From an uncultured Prevotellaceae bacterium (GTDB taxonomy: Bacteria; Bacteroidota; Bacteroidia; Bacteroidales; Bacteroidaceae): a stretch of DNA of 64,000 nt. Position numbers and translations under genes: made by a program. Shown piece after piece: positions 8,958-17,934 of the stretch (the stretch's first letter is position 1; each line of letters opens with the position of its first letter). The DNA is taken from NCBI GenBank assembly GCA_900320845.1, contig ONTS01000008.1:1-64000 (forward strand), written 5' to 3'. Under the pieces are notes generated by a model that saw only the letters and a program-made list of their open reading frames with translations, did not search any database and was not told where the DNA came from.

Positions 8958-9516
8958 CTGATTTTTCGAGAAACGGGTGTATATGAATAATTCATGTGCA
9001 CAAAGTCATTCATCTCTCATTCATGTATACCTTTCTTTTTGAATATTTTTTCTTTTCCTGAAGTTTATGTTTTTTGCAAATAAATCACTCATCCTTGCAA
9101 CCTGTTGTTTTTCAGTTGCTTGAAGCGGTTTGTCATTTGGGCCTAATGATGTCGTCGTTAAGCCCCAATGACCGTCTCATTAGGCCCTGACGACAGCATC
9201 ATTAAGCCTTAACGGCAACGTCATTGGCCCTTAACGGCAAAATTGTTTTATCCAAACGCCTATTCCGTTGATACACAATGATATGCTGGATGGATGTTTT
9301 TATGCGGAAAACAGGCTGGACAAGAAGAAAAAACAATGTAGATGGTATGAAGTCTGAACAATTATATATCAAGGTAGTAATGCGATAACTGTCAATGTGT
9401 TATCTGATGTCTATGCAGTATGAAGTTAATATCTGAAAAAGAAAAAGGTTTCTTTCAACTTGTCAGTAAAGACGAGTATATTAAAGTGTGAGGTCACAAC
9501 TCCCTTTTGTCGTACA
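8958..9516. other. gene-free region between tRNA-Leu and the defence island
   Basis: About 560 bp with no convincing coding sequence on either strand. It holds the 22-bp tandem array at 9134-9243. I see no repeat of the tRNA 3' end and no integrase remnant. A very short ATG frame near 9420 is too short to support as a gene. Confidence 0.6.
9134..9243. repeat. five tandem degenerate 22-bp units
   Basis: Units start at 9134, 9156, 9178, 9200 and 9222. The last three begin CATTAGGCCC, CATTAAGCC and CATTGGCCC, and most carry an AACGGC or GACGAC block about 11 bases in. The first two units are more diverged and read partly as the inverse (CCTAATGA, CCCCAATGA). There are no spacers, so this is not a CRISPR array. 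Confidence 0.8.
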
Positions 9517-9768
9517 TCAGCTACACCCGCACATCAAAGGTCGGTTTAAAACTTTTATCACCACACGCAGCATTTCGTTCAATTTTTCTGTATGCTGGTT
9601 AATCCCTTCAATCTTCCGAGTCTTATCCGATACTCCAAAGGCAATCACGCCTCCATCAGCATTGGCAAATGCCACAATAGGCACAGCCAAAGCCTTCGGG
9701 TCTATTTGAATGCTCTTGCAGTCAAATGTCTGTCCTTCCTTACGGGTTGATATTTCTTGTATGGTCAT
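9517..9768 (-). pseudogene. truncated AlbA_2/Schlafen-type ATP-binding or nucleic-acid-binding domain gene
   Basis: The 83 residues begin like AlbA_2 (AAA_4) proteins: KEGQTFDCKSI, then IVAFANADGGVIAFGVSD, the most conserved core of the domain. The frame then stops after about 80 residues, where family members usually continue for 200-400 more, and the last residues (LMCGCS) do not look like the family. It starts 9 bp after the vsr stop on the same strand, so it is probably the eroded last gene of the island operon. Full-length relatives are transcriptional regulators or nucleases, some in defence islands. Confidence 0.65.
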
Positions 9769-9777
9769 ATTAACTAT

Positions 9778-10299
9778 TCAAACGTCATTTATATTCTTTT
9801 TATTATAGTCGGCTATATTTTCTGCCGCCATCATAGGTTCTTTCTCTGGTATCTCATACTTCTTGAAACAATGGTCTTGAAGGAAAATCCTATTGAGAGT
9901 AAACGTCAATGATTCCAAAGTCTTTTCCCGTACCTTCGGCTTCAGTTCACATTCCCAAATGGTGATGGAGTGCCAACCCATCGAAGCAAGCCGGCGCTGC
10001 ACTTCAACGTCACGCTCCTGATTCCTCTTTATCTTTGCCATCCAAAATGCAGTGTTGGTCTTCGGTATCGTATAGTATTGGCATCCTTCATGCCCATGCC
10101 AGAAGCAACCATTCACAAAGATACATGTTCTATACTTCCGCATCACAATGTCTGGCTTCCCTGGCAACCGTGGATGATTCAGTCTATAACGATAGCCACG
10201 TCCCCACAACCAACGACGCACCACCATTTCCGGCTTCGTGTCCTTCGACTTGATAGCCACCATGTTGGCGTGGCGCTGTTGTGGTGAAAGCTTATCCAT
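9778..10299 (-). CDS. vsr: very short patch repair (Vsr) endonuclease
   Basis: Nicks 5' of a T:G mismatch produced by deamination of 5-methylcytosine, protecting methylated sites from mutation. The 173 residues carry the family core: KSKDTKPEMVVRRWL, GYRYRLNHPRLPGKPDIV with the catalytic Asp, IFVNGCFWHGHEGC with metal- and zinc-binding His and Cys, and IWECELK. It starts two bases after the nuclease stop, so it is coupled to the restriction genes. Three cytosine-C5 methyltransferases upstream explain its presence. Residues after about 140 are a variable tail. Confidence 0.95.
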   Translation of the reverse strand: MDKLSPQQRHANMVAIKSKDTKPEMVVRRWLWGRGYRYRLNHPRLPGKPDIVMRKYRTCIFVNGCFWHGHEGCQYYTIPKTNTAFWMAKIKRNQERDVEVQRRLASMGWHSITIWECELKPKVREKTLESLTFTLNRIFLQDHCFKKYEIPEKEPMMAAENIADYNKKNINDV

Positions 10300-10301
10300 G
10301 G

Positions 10302-12647
10302 TCAGAACCCTATTCGGTAGTTCAAGACTTCTTTGGCTGTTGAAAATAGCGGTTCGCCAGTGACAAAAGAACCGCTTTCCGAAAAGTGCTTGGCTTTAAG
10401 AGTGTTGAGCAGCCCAACGATATTTATTTTACCTAAAGTAATCTCTTCATCAAAACGGAAAAAGAAATGAGGACCTTTTACTTCAAATGGATACCACGTG
10501 CCTTTCATACGTTCCTCCGACACCTTACTGGCAGTGTCCTTTACATGGAATACATGGTATTCTCCTGTTTTCTCTACATCATCAGTATAAAGAATAACGA
10601 ACTGAACATTTTTCTTTTTATAAAAATCAGCAGAGTGAGCACCTTCTCTTGGTTCTTCACCTTTTAGTTTTAGACGCGTATTATACACCAAGCTCCCTTT
10701 ATCGTTGTTGCCCATAATCCACTTCAAATGTTCCTCAGACCTATAGTAACCCAGCATAATTCCTCCATCAGGATTTCTTTCCAGATAGTGCAGAGTCAGC
10801 CATTGAGGCATAACGACAGCTCTATTCATTTCTGCATCAACCTTGGATTTCAGTTCCTCCTGTGGGTCTTTCCCCATGCCGCATTCTGTAATGACAAAGT
10901 ACTTCGACAATTCATCATATTGCAGCTGTGTACCTTTCAAGTTCTTCTGAGGGCGAGCATATGCAAAATACATTTCCCGATCTTCTCCATATGGTTGGAA
11001 TACCCGGCCATTTAGCTCATAGAAATGCTGTTGCATATATAGTGCCCCATCTACCCCCAATCGCGCACGCATAGCGTAAATCTTGAATTCGCTCTCTATC
11101 ACAGCACGTATTTCGTCACGGAAAATCTTCCGTACATGCTGCTTCCATTGGGCTTTCTCATTGGTTTTATTACGACCATACAAGAAAAGTATATATAGGA
11201 AGTTGACGTCATATTGAGAAAGGAAAAGCGTGTCCCTGTCAAAGAGTCTGTCAGGAAATTGATAAGAAACCTTTGTACAATGTGCTCCATTCTTTGTATG
11301 CTTGCGTATGTTGTTCTCTCCATCGTTATACCGATGATCTTTATAGACAAAGGCGCTAATAAAAAAGTTGGGGATTACATCGTATCCTTCCGTCAGAGAA
11401 TTATCCTGCAAATGAATATCGCTGAAATGCTTTTTATCTTCATTGCGTGCATCCCTTTCCGTCTTGTCAAATCGCGAATCATCCACAGCAAACAGATTTA
11501 CATTCCACTGAATCACATTCCTCGCATAGGTGTATTGCTTGTAGATAGATTTAGAAGTCAGCTGATGCCCGCTCTTATAGTACTTACTGTCGCCTATATA
11601 ATACACTTCCCTGCTCTTCTGAGTATCAGCCGATGTCAGAGCCAAGTCTGCATACATGTGGTCAACGCGCTTTCCGTCGTCCTGGTCTGCCAGTCCTTTA
11701 GGTATTCTGTTGCGTGGAGTGCCTATTAGTTCGTCTATCATGGCTTCAAACACCACATTGAAACTCTTGGCCAGAATATATTCTTGGGCATTAGTATTGA
11801 CAGCAATGCGATAGGAGTTTTCAAAGAAAGCATAGCACAAATCCCACAATTGAAGGGCCTTGTCAGAGAAATATTTATATTTGATTTGCATGAGTCTCGT
11901 TTTGCCCATGCCATGCAGATATTGCTTGAACTGCTTACCTGTTATCAAGTCATACTGAATATTAATTGGTGTGTGGAAACCATATTCGTTGTTTAAGAAA
12001 TTCAGTATGCTGTAGAAGATAACGAATAGTTCTTCCTCATAATTAACAATGCGCTTCTTGTTGACAGGATTCAGATAAATCACATCATCGCCCTGTACAA
12101 AAGCTTGTGAGTGGCTAATGGTTCGTGTCCAGTTAATCTTGTTGTTCCCTCTATGCAGGTTTTTAATGGTGAACATCACAAAATCCCTATGCTCCTGATT
12201 GAAAGCGATAAGCGACAACACAATATCCAAATAGGTGTTAGCTTTGTGCCGTCTGCCTCTGCCAGCTTGTGGCAGATGTTTGTATAGAATTGCCTTGCTG
12301 TCAGGATTAGCCTTATAGAAAACGCTCAGAGCACGATATATCCACACAGAGAATTCGTAGATAAACTTTCGATATTCTTTGCTCAGTTTCTTCTGTCCCT
12401 CTGGTGTCAGTACCTGCTCAGGGGTCACCTGCTCACCTGTTGGCAATTCCATGCCGACTAATGTTTCTTGTTCCGTCAGCAACACTTTCGGTAGAATGAA
12501 CACACAATCATGCAAATGCGGATTATAAAAATACCCCACATACTGCACGCTCACCTTCTTGTTGACATCCTGCAGAACATAGATGTCCTTTAGGACCTTT
12601 TCAACAAGTCGGCTTTCATACTGGTGTTCTTCAAACAGTATATACAT
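10302..12647 (-). CDS. LlaJI-like restriction endonuclease subunit, PD-(D/E)XK nuclease
   Basis: Likely the DNA-cleaving partner of the adjacent McrB-like ATPase. A conserved-looking NNKINWTRTIS stretch sits at 168-178. The nuclease core is visible as FEAMIDEL at 300-307, VDHMYADL at 328-335 with a catalytic Asp, and GDSKYYK at 352-358, the (D/E)XK half. SIYKQYTYA at 368-376 provides the Q-x-x-x-Y helix. The C-terminal 400 residues have no motif I recognise and may bind DNA. At 781 residues it is longer than LlaJI-type R2 proteins as I remember them. It overlaps the McrB-like stop as TGATG. A McrC/DUF2357-type assignment is an alternative. Confidence 0.8.
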   Translation of the reverse strand: MYILFEEHQYESRLVEKVLKDIYVLQDVNKKVSVQYVGYFYNPHLHDCVFILPKVLLTEQETLVGMELPTGEQVTPEQVLTPEGQKKLSKEYRKFIYEFSVWIYRALSVFYKANPDSKAILYKHLPQAGRGRRHKANTYLDIVLSLIAFNQEHRDFVMFTIKNLHRGNNKINWTRTISHSQAFVQGDDVIYLNPVNKKRIVNYEEELFVIFYSILNFLNNEYGFHTPINIQYDLITGKQFKQYLHGMGKTRLMQIKYKYFSDKALQLWDLCYAFFENSYRIAVNTNAQEYILAKSFNVVFEAMIDELIGTPRNRIPKGLADQDDGKRVDHMYADLALTSADTQKSREVYYIGDSKYYKSGHQLTSKSIYKQYTYARNVIQWNVNLFAVDDSRFDKTERDARNEDKKHFSDIHLQDNSLTEGYDVIPNFFISAFVYKDHRYNDGENNIRKHTKNGAHCTKVSYQFPDRLFDRDTLFLSQYDVNFLYILFLYGRNKTNEKAQWKQHVRKIFRDEIRAVIESEFKIYAMRARLGVDGALYMQQHFYELNGRVFQPYGEDREMYFAYARPQKNLKGTQLQYDELSKYFVITECGMGKDPQEELKSKVDAEMNRAVVMPQWLTLHYLERNPDGGIMLGYYRSEEHLKWIMGNNDKGSLVYNTRLKLKGEEPREGAHSADFYKKKNVQFVILYTDDVEKTGEYHVFHVKDTASKVSEERMKGTWYPFEVKGPHFFFRFDEEITLGKINIVGLLNTLKAKHFSESGSFVTGEPLFSTAKEVLNYRIGF

Positions 12648-14476
12648 CAGTCTTGCTCAGCATTCGTTTTCTTCCAACTCATTACTTTCTTCACGAAGTC
12701 GGTCAGACGCTCTGTGTTCACCTTTTCACCTTCTTCATCATAGAAGTCTGGGAAAGTCAAGTCCTTTTCCACATCCTTTCCGTCCTCATCTTTTGTGGTG
12801 TAACGGAAAAGAGAAGCATCTTCAAAGCCATAGTCCTTGAACACATCGTTCCATAGGTAGAAGACAACCTTCGAAACAAACGTCTCTTCATCTATTACAC
12901 CATCCTTGGCACAGCAGAAGAAGTAGCCCAACTGCTTATCGGCACTCGAAGTCATCGAAGCAATAATCTCGTTGATTTTCTTGATGAAATCCCACCAAGG
13001 CAGCAACGTGCCAGAATCGTCCATATTAATATCAACTTTCCAGTCAAGCTTATTGCCATTCTCGTCTCTGCCCTCCTTAATCTTGATGTACTTCCATTCC
13101 CAACGGCGCTTAAAAGCGGAGTCAATGGGAAACAGACTTTGGTCGCTGGTGTTCATAGTGGCCCAGATGTAAAGATTTGAAGGCAGCATCAGTTTCTTGC
13201 CAGACTTCACTTCTTCGGGAATGTCAGTCCGTGTCGTATCTGCCAATGCGTTCTGCAAGTAGTTTTGTAAGTCTGTATCAGCCTCTACAGGATATTCCGA
13301 TACGCCATTCTTTCTGTCAAGCAGTTGGAACAGGTCTCCGAATATCTGTGCGCAATTACCACGATTGATTTCCTCAATAACAAGATACACCTCGTCTTCC
13401 GTATTCCAAGCCTCAACATATGCATTCGTGAATGCCTGAGGACAGAAGGTATAGATGATTTTTCCGTCTTCTGGATTATCAAGGTATTCTTGACCAATAG
13501 CGACCCCTTTCCCCACTTCAACAGAATAGTTGTCTGTAAAACCACAAGCATTCAAAATTTGTTTTATACTATCAGGAGAAAGGTCTTTTATAGATTCCCA
13601 ATATTTTGCTGCAAATTTATGACAAGGATATGTTGTTCCCGTTGTCTTAATTTCTTTTAGCTTTACGGTTAGCTCCTCTGGAGTATAAATCCTTTCTGAA
13701 GATTTCATTGAAGGTTTATAGGCGCCAACGAATGTAGAATAGTCACTGTCTGGATGAAAGGTTGTACGGAATACCAGATTCTTTTCGTCTGCCGCCTTTA
13801 CATCCACGTCATCCTTTATCTTATGACTTTTTCCTGTTCCAGGGGCGCCATAAAAGATTTGCTGGAATGAGTCAGATCTGAATGATGTATCGACTTCCTC
13901 ATATTGCCTCTCTTTACCATCATCTTTGTACTCAAATGTGTTTGTAACCCATACATCAAAGATTCCATTAACTGCTTTTTTAATGTGAAGGTCAGAATAA
14001 CCTCCTGCAAGATAATTACGAATTGTAAACTTTGCAGTCTTATGCTCTCCTTTGTTGTTTATGTAGGAAAAATCCTCCAAAAGACCATTGAAGTAGAAAC
14101 GATTATCTATTTCACCGTTCTTCTTCATTATGTCCTTTCGTAGATTCCAAGTCTGGATACGAGATTCCACCTTTTCCCCGTCTACGGTGAAGAAAGCGTC
14201 CAACAATGCCAATTGGTCAAAGACAAATGTGGAAGAGAATGATTCTATTCTATGAATAGCAGAATTATCATACTTACGAGGCAAGATAGAGGCTATAAAC
14301 AAGATGGCCTTCTGAAGGTTCTCTTTATTAAACCTTACCGTGATATGCTCTCCTGCATCACGGAACAATTCATAATGTTCGTTGTCAAGAAACAAGTCCG
14401 TGTTCTTGGCATCTCCAGCACCAATGGCACGGAAACTTGCATTAGTGTCATTGATGTGCTTTACTATCTCTTCCAT
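12647..14476 (-). CDS. McrB-like AAA+ NTPase subunit of restriction system
   Basis: Probable GTP- or ATP-driven translocation or assembly subunit partnering the downstream nuclease. Residues 1-195 form an unassigned, presumably DNA-recognition region. The AAA+ core has GAPGTGKS at 210-217, Walker B LVIEEINRGN at 365-373, the MNTSDQS motif at 441-447 (compare NTAD of McrB, which specifies GTP) and RRW at 457-459. Length is 609 residues. It begins one base after the methyltransferase stop and overlaps the nuclease start, so it is tightly coupled. With two upstream cytosine methyltransferases this matches the R1 component of LlaJI-type systems. Confidence 0.88.
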   Translation of the reverse strand: MEEIVKHINDTNASFRAIGAGDAKNTDLFLDNEHYELFRDAGEHITVRFNKENLQKAILFIASILPRKYDNSAIHRIESFSSTFVFDQLALLDAFFTVDGEKVESRIQTWNLRKDIMKKNGEIDNRFYFNGLLEDFSYINNKGEHKTAKFTIRNYLAGGYSDLHIKKAVNGIFDVWVTNTFEYKDDGKERQYEEVDTSFRSDSFQQIFYGAPGTGKSHKIKDDVDVKAADEKNLVFRTTFHPDSDYSTFVGAYKPSMKSSERIYTPEELTVKLKEIKTTGTTYPCHKFAAKYWESIKDLSPDSIKQILNACGFTDNYSVEVGKGVAIGQEYLDNPEDGKIIYTFCPQAFTNAYVEAWNTEDEVYLVIEEINRGNCAQIFGDLFQLLDRKNGVSEYPVEADTDLQNYLQNALADTTRTDIPEEVKSGKKLMLPSNLYIWATMNTSDQSLFPIDSAFKRRWEWKYIKIKEGRDENGNKLDWKVDINMDDSGTLLPWWDFIKKINEIIASMTSSADKQLGYFFCCAKDGVIDEETFVSKVVFYLWNDVFKDYGFEDASLFRYTTKDEDGKDVEKDLTFPDFYDEEGEKVNTERLTDFVKKVMSWKKTNAEQD

Positions 14477-14477
14477 A

Positions 14478-15545
14478 TTAATTGCGAATTATTCTATTTG
14501 TTACTAAATAATACATCACAGCATATATAGTATTTACGCTTACAGCGTTACCTGCTTGTTTATACATTGCTCCATCTGCGACCCCTGCTGCTTCCGCATT
14601 GGCCGCAAAGTTAGGATTAAACCCTTGAAGCATAAAAGCTTCTTTAGGTGTTAATTTGCGAATCTCCATTCTAGCAAGTTGTTCTTTGGTCATTCTTTCC
14701 GATGGTTTGTCTTCGCCATTGGATTGAATGAACAACTCGCTATAGTAGTTGTCTTGGCAAGCACGATGCATCTTGTGCATTGTCGCCGTTAAAGGCCTTG
14801 CCACAACTTGGTCTATCTCTGAGTTTGACCTAAAACCAGCACTACCATTACTCAATAGAGTCGGCTTGATTCGTTCTGATAAATAGTATTTCTCGTCAAC
14901 ATGTCTGTCAAGAACATCAATCGTTGAGTCGTAAAAATTCAATGAACAATGATTTCTGTCCATCTTAAAAAATGCATCTCTAACAAGTTCTGTGCTAAAC
15001 TCAAAGTTTCCCCAATACCTGCGCCTTGCAAAAATGATAGCTCTGTTACGTTTCTGGGGTAAACCAAAATCATTGGAGTTAAAAACGTCCATCTTGACAA
15101 TATATCCAGCATTTTCCAACTCTTGTCTTATGACAGCAATTGTTTTACCTCCATCATGACTCATTAAGTTCTTGACGTTTTCCAAAAGTACATAACGTGG
15201 ATGCCTGGCATTTATCATATCCATTATACGGAAAAACATCTGCCCTCGTTCCTCTTCAAACCCTTCTTGCGCCCCCATCATGCTGAAGGTCTGACAAGGA
15301 AATCCACCAGAAAGCAACTGGTATGCAGGCAGTTTCCTCATCGCTCGCCTATCTCTTACGAATTCAATTATATTCCCCATTGCCACCTCACCTGCTGTAT
15401 CGTAATTTGCATTGTAAGTGTTAATTGCGTTTTTGTCAATTTCTGAATAGGCAACAGTTTGGATAAGAAAACCAAGGTCTTTGGTAATCAAATCCATTGC
15501 CCTGCGAAATCCGCCAACGCCTGCAAACAACTCTACGTGATTCAT
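14478..15545 (-). CDS. DNA (cytosine-5) methyltransferase 1 of the LlaJI-like set
   Basis: Transfers methyl from SAM to C5 of cytosine within a specific site. Motif I is ELFAGVGGF at 5-13, motif IV GGFPCQTFS, motif VI LLENVKN, motif VIII QKRNRAI, motif IX RKLTPKEAFMLQGF and motif X QAGNAVSVN. At 355 residues it has a short target-recognition region between motifs VIII and IX. It overlaps the preceding methyltransferase by 4 bp (ATGA) and the McrB-like gene starts one base later. Two methyltransferases fit an asymmetric site where each strand needs its own enzyme. Confidence 0.95.
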   Translation of the reverse strand: MNHVELFAGVGGFRRAMDLITKDLGFLIQTVAYSEIDKNAINTYNANYDTAGEVAMGNIIEFVRDRRAMRKLPAYQLLSGGFPCQTFSMMGAQEGFEEERGQMFFRIMDMINARHPRYVLLENVKNLMSHDGGKTIAVIRQELENAGYIVKMDVFNSNDFGLPQKRNRAIIFARRRYWGNFEFSTELVRDAFFKMDRNHCSLNFYDSTIDVLDRHVDEKYYLSERIKPTLLSNGSAGFRSNSEIDQVVARPLTATMHKMHRACQDNYYSELFIQSNGEDKPSERMTKEQLARMEIRKLTPKEAFMLQGFNPNFAANAEAAGVADGAMYKQAGNAVSVNTIYAVMYYLVTNRIIRN

Positions 15546-16675
15546 ACAAACTTCATGATGCCGTCTCCTATAGCCTTTGCCAGTTTCACAGGAACTGCAT
15601 TACCCACTTGGGCATACCACATGTTTTGTGAACCTGTTATTACGTAGTCATCAGGGAATGTCTGGATGCGAGCTGCCTCTCTCGGACTAAGACCTCTTGC
15701 TTCCCATGGATGGATATACATGTTGCAATCGAACTTCATGTGCGAAGTAATCGTCTTGCAGATTTGGCTTTCATCCAGCTTAAAATACTTATCTTTGAAG
15801 ATTTCATTACGCCTTTTATAAGGCATGATGTCTGCAATGGAATCATGCAAAGAGTTCCCGCCTTGCGGAAGTCTTCTGTATATCTCTATATCCCTCTCGT
15901 TGTTATAGCGATTCTTGTGGTTGTAAAGTTTTGTGATTATTCTGTCACCATTAATGAAGTGATAGAAATCTGTCTGAGGATAATCGAAGTCACGTTCTGT
16001 CAAACCAGAACAAATATCTTCGATACCGCTTTGACCTTTCCCTTTCTTCGATTCAAGATGGGGTAATCCAAACAGTGCATCACGTAACACAAAGGCCTCA
16101 CGCTTATTTTTGTCTATCTCCGCAAAGATTGCCTTGGGAGAAACGCCCATGCGATTACCAATCATGATGAATCGCTCCCTATTCTGAGGCACACCAAAGT
16201 CTTGTGCTTTCAAAACAGCATAGTCATATTGATAATCGTCACCTAGATACTCTTTAAAATTTTGCATAATCTCACCTTTCTTATTCATCATCCCTTTTAC
16301 GTTCTCCATGATGAAGAACTTAGGACGCACATAACTTAAGAAAATAAGATACTGTTTATAAAGACTATTTCGAGGGTCATCAAGAATTCGTTGGCGATTT
16401 GCCATCGAGAACCCTTGACAAGGAGGCCCACCACACACTAAGGTTATGTCTGTTAGCATTTCCTTGTATTCCTCTATGTGTCTATTAAGATCTGCAATAT
16501 CGCCTATGAAATAGTGCTCGTCCGATAATGTATGATTGACTTTGTATGTGTTGGCAAACTGCTCAACAATTTCATTCACAAACCACGGCGTGAATCCGGC
16601 TTGCTCCAAGCCCAGACTAAGTCCACCGCAACCTGCAAATAGGTCAACCATTTTATATGTTTGTTTCTTCTTCAT
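15542..16675 (-). CDS. DNA (cytosine-5) methyltransferase 2 of the LlaJI-like set
   Basis: C5-cytosine methyltransferase with motif I MVDLFAGCGGLSLG, motif IV GGPPCQGFS, motif VI IMENVKGM, motif VIII QNRERFI, motif IX LSPREAARIQTFP and motif X QVGNAVPVK. I chose the ATG at 16675 (MKKKQTYKMV, 377 residues). The frame is open to an ATG at 16726, but that extension encodes a repeated MGN segment produced by direct repeats at 16696-16751, which look regulatory. A 140-bp gap separates it from the receiver gene, the largest break inside the island, so this is likely the first gene of the restriction module. Confidence 0.93.
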   Translation of the reverse strand: MKKKQTYKMVDLFAGCGGLSLGLEQAGFTPWFVNEIVEQFANTYKVNHTLSDEHYFIGDIADLNRHIEEYKEMLTDITLVCGGPPCQGFSMANRQRILDDPRNSLYKQYLIFLSYVRPKFFIMENVKGMMNKKGEIMQNFKEYLGDDYQYDYAVLKAQDFGVPQNRERFIMIGNRMGVSPKAIFAEIDKNKREAFVLRDALFGLPHLESKKGKGQSGIEDICSGLTERDFDYPQTDFYHFINGDRIITKLYNHKNRYNNERDIEIYRRLPQGGNSLHDSIADIMPYKRRNEIFKDKYFKLDESQICKTITSHMKFDCNMYIHPWEARGLSPREAARIQTFPDDYVITGSQNMWYAQVGNAVPVKLAKAIGDGIMKFV

Positions 16676-16695
16676 CTCTTTTTCTACTCTTTTGG

Positions 16696-16751
16696 AGTTA
16701 CCCATTAACATTATGCAGTTACCCATTAAGTGTAATAGAGTTTCCCACTAA
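16696..16751 (-). promoter_or_regulatory. three direct repeats before the methyltransferase pair, candidate operator
   Basis: Plus-strand AGTTACCCATTAA occurs exactly at 16696-16708 and 16717-16729, with a variant AGTTTCCCACTAA at 16739-16751. Spacing is 21 and 22 bp, two helical turns, so a bound protein would sit on one face. They lie just upstream of the chosen methyltransferase start. Confidence 0.6.
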
Positions 16752-16816
16752 CTCATATATAGGTCATACTTAATAGAGATTTTGTCTGTGAGCATCAGTA
16801 TTGTCATCACACATAA

Positions 16817-17929
16817 TTACAAATGATTCAGCACATAATCTGTATCAATATCAGGGAATCCTATTCTGTCATAATAGCGGATAAAGCTAGACACCATAGA
16901 TTGTGCATACGGATTATCTAATTTCGCAATCCTAATAAATTGATTTTTCAATTCATCATAGCTAATTGCAGAGCTCAATTGAAAATCAAGTACGCAATTA
17001 TCAATAAAAGGTGTTTGGGGTAAGAAAAAATATCTATCTCCTCTAGATGCATTGATTAATCGTTTTAACTTATCAGTATTATCCTTATTTCTACTATTAA
17101 CATAATTCTTGTATTCTTCAGATTCGCTCAAAGGTTTAGCTCTGACAATAAGAATCTTTTCAGCGGAACGTCCGTCAGATTCTCCATTCTTTTTGAATCT
17201 CTCAACAAAATCACACGACGGAGTAAGAACAACAAAAATATCATCACCATCTTTCTTCCTCAAAATCTCACCGTTTTCCACTTCATGTGAATCATTTATA
17301 GGATATATGTAGAACTCCATTGGATGAACTTTATCTTCTTTGATAGAATCATCGCATACAATTCTCTTAATATTATTCTTTGAAAGTGAATCTGCAAAAT
17401 TGCGCAATAACATATAACCCAATGAATAATCAGCTGCATCAGGTCTGAATTTATCATTCTGTTCTTGTATTACATCCCAAAAATACCTCTTAAATTCGTC
17501 TTCGATACATTCGTGTATGCTTTCCTTTAAGAAGGGCAGATTATGCCTTGTTAGTCTTTCTATTTCGGATTTTAGTTCATCAATTTCCCCTCCCTTTGAA
17601 GCGACTCCAACAACTTGTGACTTTAAATCTTTAATGCCTGCAATATTTCCGGAATAGAAAACAATAGGAACAAAGAAGGTGTCTCTCACCTTCTTAAATA
17701 TCTCACTTCCTACCTCTTTGCCACCATTCGTGGCATCTCCTCTATACAAATCCAATATAACGATATGGTAGTTCTGGCTTTTCTCAATTGCCTTGTCAAA
17801 TGAAGGTTCGCAATCAATAATCATTGTGTGTCCATTCATCTTTTGGCCAGACAACACTTCTTTAAGCCCTTCTCGCTCATCTGCATTGTCTTCAATATAC
17901 AATATTCTTAAATTCTTATTCATAATCAT
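16817..17929 (-). CDS. receiver-domain protein with uncharacterised C-terminal domain
   Basis: Probable phosphorylation target of the adjacent kinase. Residues 8-125 form a receiver domain: acidic pair in IEDN at 12-15, phospho-acceptor Asp60 in VILDLYRG, switch Ser93 in FYSGN and Lys112 in ASKGG. Residues 140-370 contain no helix-turn-helix that I can see. Instead they have VVLTPSCDF at 233-241, KILIVRAKP, RYFFLPQ and a final SSFIRYYDRIGFPD, a pattern I associate with uncharacterised effector-like domains. The gene starts five bases after the kinase stop. A start six bases inside (17923) is equally possible. It is not a standard transcription-factor response regulator. Confidence 0.85.
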   Translation of the reverse strand: MIMNKNLRILYIEDNADEREGLKEVLSGQKMNGHTMIIDCEPSFDKAIEKSQNYHIVILDLYRGDATNGGKEVGSEIFKKVRDTFFVPIVFYSGNIAGIKDLKSQVVGVASKGGEIDELKSEIERLTRHNLPFLKESIHECIEDEFKRYFWDVIQEQNDKFRPDAADYSLGYMLLRNFADSLSKNNIKRIVCDDSIKEDKVHPMEFYIYPINDSHEVENGEILRKKDGDDIFVVLTPSCDFVERFKKNGESDGRSAEKILIVRAKPLSESEEYKNYVNSRNKDNTDKLKRLINASRGDRYFFLPQTPFIDNCVLDFQLSSAISYDELKNQFIRIAKLDNPYAQSMVSSFIRYYDRIGFPDIDTDYVLNHL

Positions 17930-17934
17930 TAATA

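Noticed and set aside
9134-9243. 22-bp array as a CRISPR
   Set aside because: The units are contiguous with no spacers, they are degenerate, and no cas genes occur in the window.
9420-9491. Very short ATG frame of about 22 codons
   Set aside because: It is too short, and I saw no promoter box or conserved feature to support translation.
8824-9516. tRNA-Leu as integration site for the defence island
   Set aside because: I found no second copy of the tRNA 3' end near 21.8 kb and no integrase or recombinase remnant in the island. The tRNA also has an intact native terminator.
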